Source of the DNA: Lycium barbarum
Taxonomy: Eukaryota; Streptophyta; Magnoliopsida; Solanales; Solanaceae
Assembly: GCF_019175385.1 (NCBI RefSeq)
Contig: NC_083337.1
Location: 164,561,713-164,625,712 of the forward strand
Direction of reading: 5' to 3'
DNA length: 64,000 nt
The position numbers were made by a program, and so were the translations under genes. The notes under the pieces were generated by a model. That model was not told the DNA's origin. It ran no database searches and worked only from the letters and a program-made list of their open reading frames with translations. This document shows, one piece after another, positions 57,916-64,000 of this stretch (its first letter is position 1; each line of letters begins with the position of its first letter).

Positions 57916-60900
57916 CGATAGAAGGATTTTGTTGGGCTTTTAGCTCAACACCGAATGCGGAGGAGGACGAGTCCTCGGACTCGTATGCGGAGGTTCATGC
58001 ATAAAAACAAAGAAAAGAAATTAGTATCTAATCAATGAATGGGATTAAGCATGTAAGATATAAGTTCAAAACAAATCTGTAGATTATGTATTTTGAGTGA
58101 AACTAGTGAAGATACTTAAGAAAGTATGGGACACTGTCATACATTTCTATCAACAACGTCTTAGTAAGTCAAAGTGTTTTGCAAACTGTAAAGTGGTCAA
58201 TCGTACCATATACGACAACCAAGCAGTTCCAATACCAATGCAGGGAGGGCAAGCCCATGTTAACATATAAATGATGGATGGACGGAAAGACAAGTAGCAG
58301 CAAAGAAGGAATAATCAACTCTAAATAAAGCACAGCCTAAGCGGCAAACTGAATGTGACAGTAGGGATGCGTCAGGGTCAACTAGCACATTCAATAGAAA
58401 GGAAATAGCCAAGACAAGTAGTATAGCAATCACCGTATAAAACAGATAAATTCAGAGACAATCCCGGAAACAGATGTAGGCATGAGCAGCAGGCAATGCA
58501 CGAATAGACATGTGTGAGATTCATATTATAAGACCTTAATGACGCAAAATAATGATAACAAATTCCAACACATACTCCTTTAAAAGGGGAAATACAAGCA
58601 GTAACAGCAGCTGCGAGCAATCAAAATATTGCTACTAGGTTCATGTTCAACATGGCACATACAAATGTCTGACGACCGTAAAATGCAGCAAGGAAAACAA
58701 AGAGAGAGGTGCAACAAGATTAAACTGATCCATACAGATTCGAACCAACAAGATTCATGACTATCAAGGTTAAACCCAATCAACTGTAAATGAGGATTAA
58801 AACAGATTCGACCTCAGCTACAGAATAATAGACCGCATAGCTAGACTGATCGATATAAGACTTAAGCATGCAAAAGTGGTTGATATATTTCTGTTTGTAT
58901 TGCACATACAACCGGCCACATAATCAAGCAGGACACATAAGTAAGGCCTGCCACTAACTTAACACTGTGTAGAGAAAAAGGAATAACAATACTGATTAGG
59001 ATAGAACCAGAAACAAATAAACCATATTGTGAATTCAGGCTAGTTTATTGACATGTAGAATTTATGCTTAAACTAATAGATAGCATTTGGACATTTAAGC
59101 ACAAAAACAGACAGGGCTGAGCTAACATATACTGAAAACCAAACTCAGAAATCAACAATGTACTGAACCCATCAATAAGCATACTTGACCCCTTTAAATT
59201 TTGTAGACTATCCAACCTATATGATTTGCAACCAACATTTTAAACTCGTCTCAGAGAACCACGGCAGCAGCAGTTTGATCCAACTTAATTCATGAAAATC
59301 CTTTTAAAGTACTGGAAATGACATGTCCCCTGGTTTCAGTTAGAGATTATGAGGGCACCCATAGCAGTCGAAATTTATGCACATTAAGGGCAGGCTTGTA
59401 ATTAAGGAAGACCTGATGATGCTGATGAGAACAGGAATGGGTAAAGATGCTAAACTAATGCAGATGGATGAGATTCAGAACATAGGTTTATGGCTTAATT
59501 CAACATGTTAGAGCTCATTTTTTCCTTAATTATCAGCTGACCTTAACAACATAATTTAGTCAAATAAGGAAGTCAACTGCCATATTTTAAATGAGGTTAT
59601 AATGACACAAATGACAACAGGCTCAAATTAAATCAACAACTACAGAGGTCCAAAGGTAGATATGCTTGTACTAAGCAAACATGAAAAAAGATACTAGACT
59701 GAAACAACATTCATTTTATAGTGAACTACTAAAACCTCTAAATAAACATATACAATGGTATCAACAGTAATGCTGCTAAACCAGTAGGTGGAATAGGAAT
59801 AAAACTAAACTAATGTGTGATACCATATAAGGGCATAACCAGGCAAAACCACAGGTTAACTGATGCACAACCAGTCAAAGCTGGACATGTATGGCACAGC
59901 TAAGCAGTTGAATTATTTCTATGATCAATCATCATTTGAGCAGACAAACCATGCTTAAGCTACTATAAGCTAAATGACATATGGATAACCAAGACAAAGA
60001 ATAAAATGAGCCACTGCAGAACAACTAAAAGGCAAGCACATACACATGATTAGCAGACTACAAACTGATGTATAGAACTAATCAAATAAAGAAATAAATA
60101 AGCAATGTAAACCTACTAGCACATGACTATCCCAAGTTGATACCTAATGTGGAACTGAATAACTACAGAGCTATAAACAAGATTAATCTAAGCTTAAACA
60201 TGCATAATACCACCTAAACAACTACAAACAGGGAACTGAAACATAACTAATCAAGCAAAACACATAAGTAGTTTAAAGCACTCAAACGATTACTAAAAGT
60301 TTACTAAGGGGAAGTGAATTGCATACCAAGGGAGAGAACACTTAACTGACTTCATACAAACACAGGAAAGTAACATCATACATGAAAACAAAGGTAAGTA
60401 AGTTTCATTCAAGACAGGGGAATGCCAAAATCATAGCAAGGAAACAGCAACCTCAAACAAATTGAAACTTCCTTCGTTTAAATATAGAGTCCAACAAAAG
60501 GGACAGAGTTGGGTTTAAATATTTGCATTATTTTAAAAAGATTATTTAGCTGATTCATATTAGATTGACTGGGTCATACTGGGTTAGGTTTAACTTAATT
60601 AAACTAACCCGAACAACTATAAACAACAAATGGTTATGTATGCTTAGACTGGTCATTAATCAGATTATCTAGGAACGAGGCCCCAAATAAATCTATACAA
60701 TTTACTAGGTTGAATTATCAGCATGCAAACAAACGACATTCAGACTAAACCAAACATCTTAAACTAAATAACAACGGCAACATCCGACAAGATTTCAACT
60801 AAGCCAAAGCGTAATAATGACTTATTTAATCACAATAACTAAGCTAACATCAAACTCAACCGTATAAGCACACAAACATATGAAATTTGAAATAAAAGGA

Positions 60901-62079
60901 AATAAATGGGATTTACTGACCTTCTTCAGGGGCAGCGAAGTGTGGCGAAGGTTTCGATCTAGCCTCGAACACTTCAAATATACTTCGAAATACTAAAATC
61001 CCGAATTTTATACACCCCTGAACCCAAACAGATGTCAAGGGAAGAACAGAACACAGCGATATGGATTTTGACTCGATATCGAACAATACAACGAAAAAGA
61101 ATTAATATTATCTATGGGGAATTCCTGCGATTTTCCGAATTTGAAACCTAATTTCTAGGGGGTTTTTGCGGCTGAAACAAGTTGTTCTTGGGATTTCACC
61201 AATCAATAAGAAAAAACGGTTCTAGGGGGGATTTCATGAATCGAAAGAACTCGTTCTTGGGGGGTTCTCCCTGATCCGAAAAAATCCTCTTTCTGCCTTT
61301 TTCCACTCAGTTCTTGGGGATCTTCTTTCTTTGCGAGGCAATTTTTTGGGGGTCCTAGCACCTGTCCTCAACGATTCAACCCGTCACCCCTTTTATAGTG
61401 TTTTCCATTCGAGTTTTTTTTTTAAAGAAAAGGGAAGGGAAGTGCGGTGGGTGAAAAGGAGAGGGAAACGGGGAACAGGGGAAAGTGGGGAGCGGAGAAG
61501 AAGGAAGAAAAGGGGGGAAGTGGGAGCGGCGGCGAGGGAGGCGGGAAAGGAGGAGGGAGAAAGGGAAAGGAGAAGAGAGGGGTGCGGCGGTGGGCATGGA
61601 GGAAAAATGAAGGGGAAACCCTAAACCTTATTTGGCTGAAGAATGAATTGGACCCGGTCCATTTGTGGACCGGGTCAAATTTTAGACTGGGTATTAAAAG
61701 AACGGACTATTAAATTAAACATGGACTGATCTAAAAAAATTGAGATAAAACATATGGTCTAGTCCAAAAAATATTAGGAATTAATCGGACTTTGATTTGT
61801 GGTCCGGTAAGTCAAAATACGGACTGAGTGCAAGAAATAGTTTGGCTTCTAAATTTGAATAAGAGACACATTTTGATTGACGATGTACTAAGGGCGCCAG
61901 AATATCACCTAATACGGAAATATGTAATTATAAAAAAAGATCCGGGTAAAAATTATATGATGTCGCAAATGACCGTGCTATAATATTTAATGACAAACGC
62001 TATCATTTAAATGTGCGAAATAAATGCGATGTGTGTGCGGAAGTTGGTAGAAACGTCGAGAAATGCAAGTTTCAATAAT

Positions 62080-62625
62080 ACTAAATAATAGTAGCAAATA
62101 AATAGCGGTAGTAATACTGCCAATAATGATAATGGTAATAATGATAATGCTGATGATAATGGTGATAAAAAATAATAATAGATATAATAATAATAGTACA
62201 TAACAAATATTGATAATTAATAACAAATAACAATAAGAATAATGATAATAATTAATAATAATAATAAATATGGTAGTAATTAATAATAAAAAAAAATGAC
62301 AATTATTGATAATAACAAAAATGATAATAAATTAATAATAATAACAGTAATAGTGGTAATAATAAAATAATAATGATAATAATAATAAGAAATAATAATG
62401 ATGATAATAATAATAATAAATAACAATTATTGATAAAACAATGATAATAATTAATAATAAAAATAACTATGATAATGATGATTAATAATTAATAACAAAA
62501 ATAACGCTGATAATAATGATTAGTAATTAATAATAATAATAACAATAATAATAATAATAATAATAATAATGGAAATAACAAGAATAATAATAATTAATGA
62601 TAATTAGTAATAAATGATAATTTAA

Positions 62626-62667
<42 letters not shown>

Positions 62668-62680
62668 TAATAATAACTGC
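62080..62680. repeat. (TAA)n/(GATAAT)n low-complexity block
   Basis: About 600 bases of AATAAT and GATAAT triplet-based repeats inside the solo LTR. Poly-Tyr/Leu/Ile ORFs on the other strand are artefacts of it. Confidence 0.9.
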
Positions 62681-62823
62681 AGTAGAATAAAAACGTGGGT
62701 GTTAATAAAAGACTAATAATTATAGTAAAATTTAAATGCATATTTTTTAATTTCTCAAAATACCAGAAGTATTAATAGGTATTTCGGGGAAGGGGCGGGA
62801 CAAAATTGGGTGTCAACAGTAGT

Positions 62824-64000
62824 AACTTGAAGATATTCAATCTTCCAATCATTTGTAGTATTGATCATTTTTATCAGTAAACTTCGGGTTTACTACAACT
62901 TGTATTTCGATCATAACAATTTTTTTTTTATATCGCGATACAAGAAGAATGACATAATAATAGATAAACTCTTCAGGAGCTTTCAATATGCTTTCCATAA
63001 TCATATATTGTTTGGACACTGCTGGGTCATGATTCTTGTGCACAAATAATTAAGCTCTTCTGGAGACCTTGGTCACTAATTTTGCACTACCAAATATTGC
63101 TTAGACACTGCTAGTGTTACGAAAGAGAATTTGATGATCTTTCTGATGTCATGTAAGAATACAGTAAACAAATTTACTTTTAAAGATAATAAATTCATAA
63201 ATAACTAACAATAAACATTATACTCTAAACTTCAGTATTCCAAACATCTCCTTCAGGGAGATTCGCTATTAACATCTAAATATTTTGTATCTTAGCGGTA
63301 ACCACATAAAATTACATCCTTGATCAAGAAAAATATATGAATTTATTATTTCCTCAGGAAAATCAATAACAACTAACCAATGCTATATCAATATGGTTAT
63401 AATAGAAAATATTCTACAAAATCCCTTGGAATGATACGTTATAAAGGTATCCAAGATAATTTGACGTACGACAGGTACATGCAGCAATGACCTTCATACC
63501 ACAAAATAATATCAATATCCTTTGTTATTTTACCTCTTCAGGAGGTGTGTTGTGGTATTTCTTCATTCACTTCGGGGAATGAAACTTGGTCATTTAGATG
63601 AGCTTTATACATAATTTTAGCGGTTCATTATTTTACTCAAGCACAACAAATACACAAAAGATAGAAAAAGAAAACTTGATGACCACATTTATTTGTACTG
63701 ATTTCTCAAAATAAAACAAAACAAATATGTTCTTGGTCAAGTTAAATGGTATATATAGCATATTAAAGCATCAACATTATGCCACATAAATATTTTAGAA
63801 CACAAGAGAATTATGAAACATTTACCTTACTAACATGGAGTGTTTGTCAAGACTATTAACAACAATGTGTGTATATATAGTATAATTGCTTTGACAATGA
63901 TGTAAAGACATGCATATTAAGTGTCATTACTGAAGAAGTTTAATAATCATTATATAGATCATGTACATGATATGGTTATCATGTTCAATCTGCCACATAT
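62824..64000 (-). mobile_element. Continuation of the decayed copia element
   Basis: Resumes the sequence style interrupted at 56853, including another TAAACTTCGGGTTTACTA palindrome at 62878 and phrases such as CTTCAGGAG. No open frame, and the 5' LTR is not reached before the window ends. Confidence 0.5.

Larger units (their letters stand above)
56854..62818 (-). mobile_element. 5.97-kb TG...CA element, likely a giant solo LTR
   Basis: Flanked by the 5-bp duplication GTAGT (56849-56853, 62819-62823). On the minus strand it starts TGTTGACACCCAATTTTGTC and ends CGGGGTATAACA, as in Tat/Ogre-type gypsy LTRs of Solanaceae (recalled, not searched). No coding frame and no internal second LTR are seen, so a solo LTR from unequal recombination is the simplest reading. 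A TATAAAA at 61391-61397 in minus orientation could be its promoter. Purine-rich low-complexity ORFs at 61331-61713 are not genes. Confidence 0.72.

Noticed and set aside
57792..58004. 70-aa Cys/Tyr-rich ORF
   Set aside because: Lies over a local tandem duplication within the LTR-like element and has no domain.
61331..61713. Arg/Gly-rich ORFs on both strands
   Set aside because: They come from a purine-rich low-complexity stretch in the LTR-like element; frames on both strands are open for composition reasons and no domain is seen.
61987..62226. Leu/Ile/Tyr-rich membrane-like ORFs
   Set aside because: They are translations of an AAT/GAT repeat block, not proteins.

Overview
The window is nuclear DNA from a flowering plant, most likely a member of the Solanaceae. 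The genes are split by many GT-AG introns and are homologues of ordinary plant housekeeping genes. The DNA between them is AT-rich and full of plant transposons, and several SINE tails and MITE termini resemble families common in nightshades. The family-level call is an inference from repeat style; no species can be named.

Layout from left to right. (1) Bases 1-19229, minus strand: the gene for the large alpha subunit of the AP-2 clathrin adaptor. Twenty-three exons (890 codons) are visible and the last part of the appendage runs off the left edge. All exons join in frame, so the gene looks functional. Its first intron is about 11.4 kb and holds an apparently intact LINE sitting inside a SINE, a decayed LINE 3' end, a MITE, three diverged tandem units with SINE-like tails and a tiny tail-only retroposition. 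(2) 19230-23791: intergenic DNA with one minus-strand tRNA-Arg(UCU), a full SINE with target-site duplication, and a MITE. (3) 23792-27733, minus strand: a complete nine-exon UDP-D-apiose/UDP-D-xylose synthase gene (386 aa). (4) 27734-40377: a repeat-filled spacer. Its main resident is a 7.8-kb Mutator-like transposon (28936-36753) with a 9-bp target-site duplication and ~0.4-kb terminal inverted repeats. It carries a decayed transposase gene on the plus strand, two small related minus-strand ORFs and an array of hyphenated palindromes. A 1.83-kb LTR-derived palindrome has inserted into the transposase gene. Two nested inverted-repeat elements and a foldback element follow. (5) 40407-44311, plus strand: a complete six-exon PDAT gene (PDAT2-type, 742 aa). 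(6) 46216-53210, minus strand: a complete eleven-exon gene for a SAAL1-like armadillo-repeat protein (508 aa), convergent with PDAT. (7) 53551-64000: a minus-strand Ty1/copia retrotransposon with its 3' LTR, polypurine tract and a 452-aa RT/RNase H ORF. It is split by a 5965-bp TG...CA element with a 5-bp duplication that looks like a very large solo LTR.

The four protein genes have no pathway relation to each other: endocytosis, cell-wall sugar nucleotide synthesis, oil synthesis and an uncharacterised ARM protein. What ties the window together is layered transposition. At least three nestings can be dated relative to one another from target-site duplications: LINE in SINE, LTR palindrome in MULE, and solo LTR in copia. 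All exon boundaries were derived by hand from conserved protein sequence plus GT/AG sites with frame continuity checked across every junction; no search or transcript data were used.
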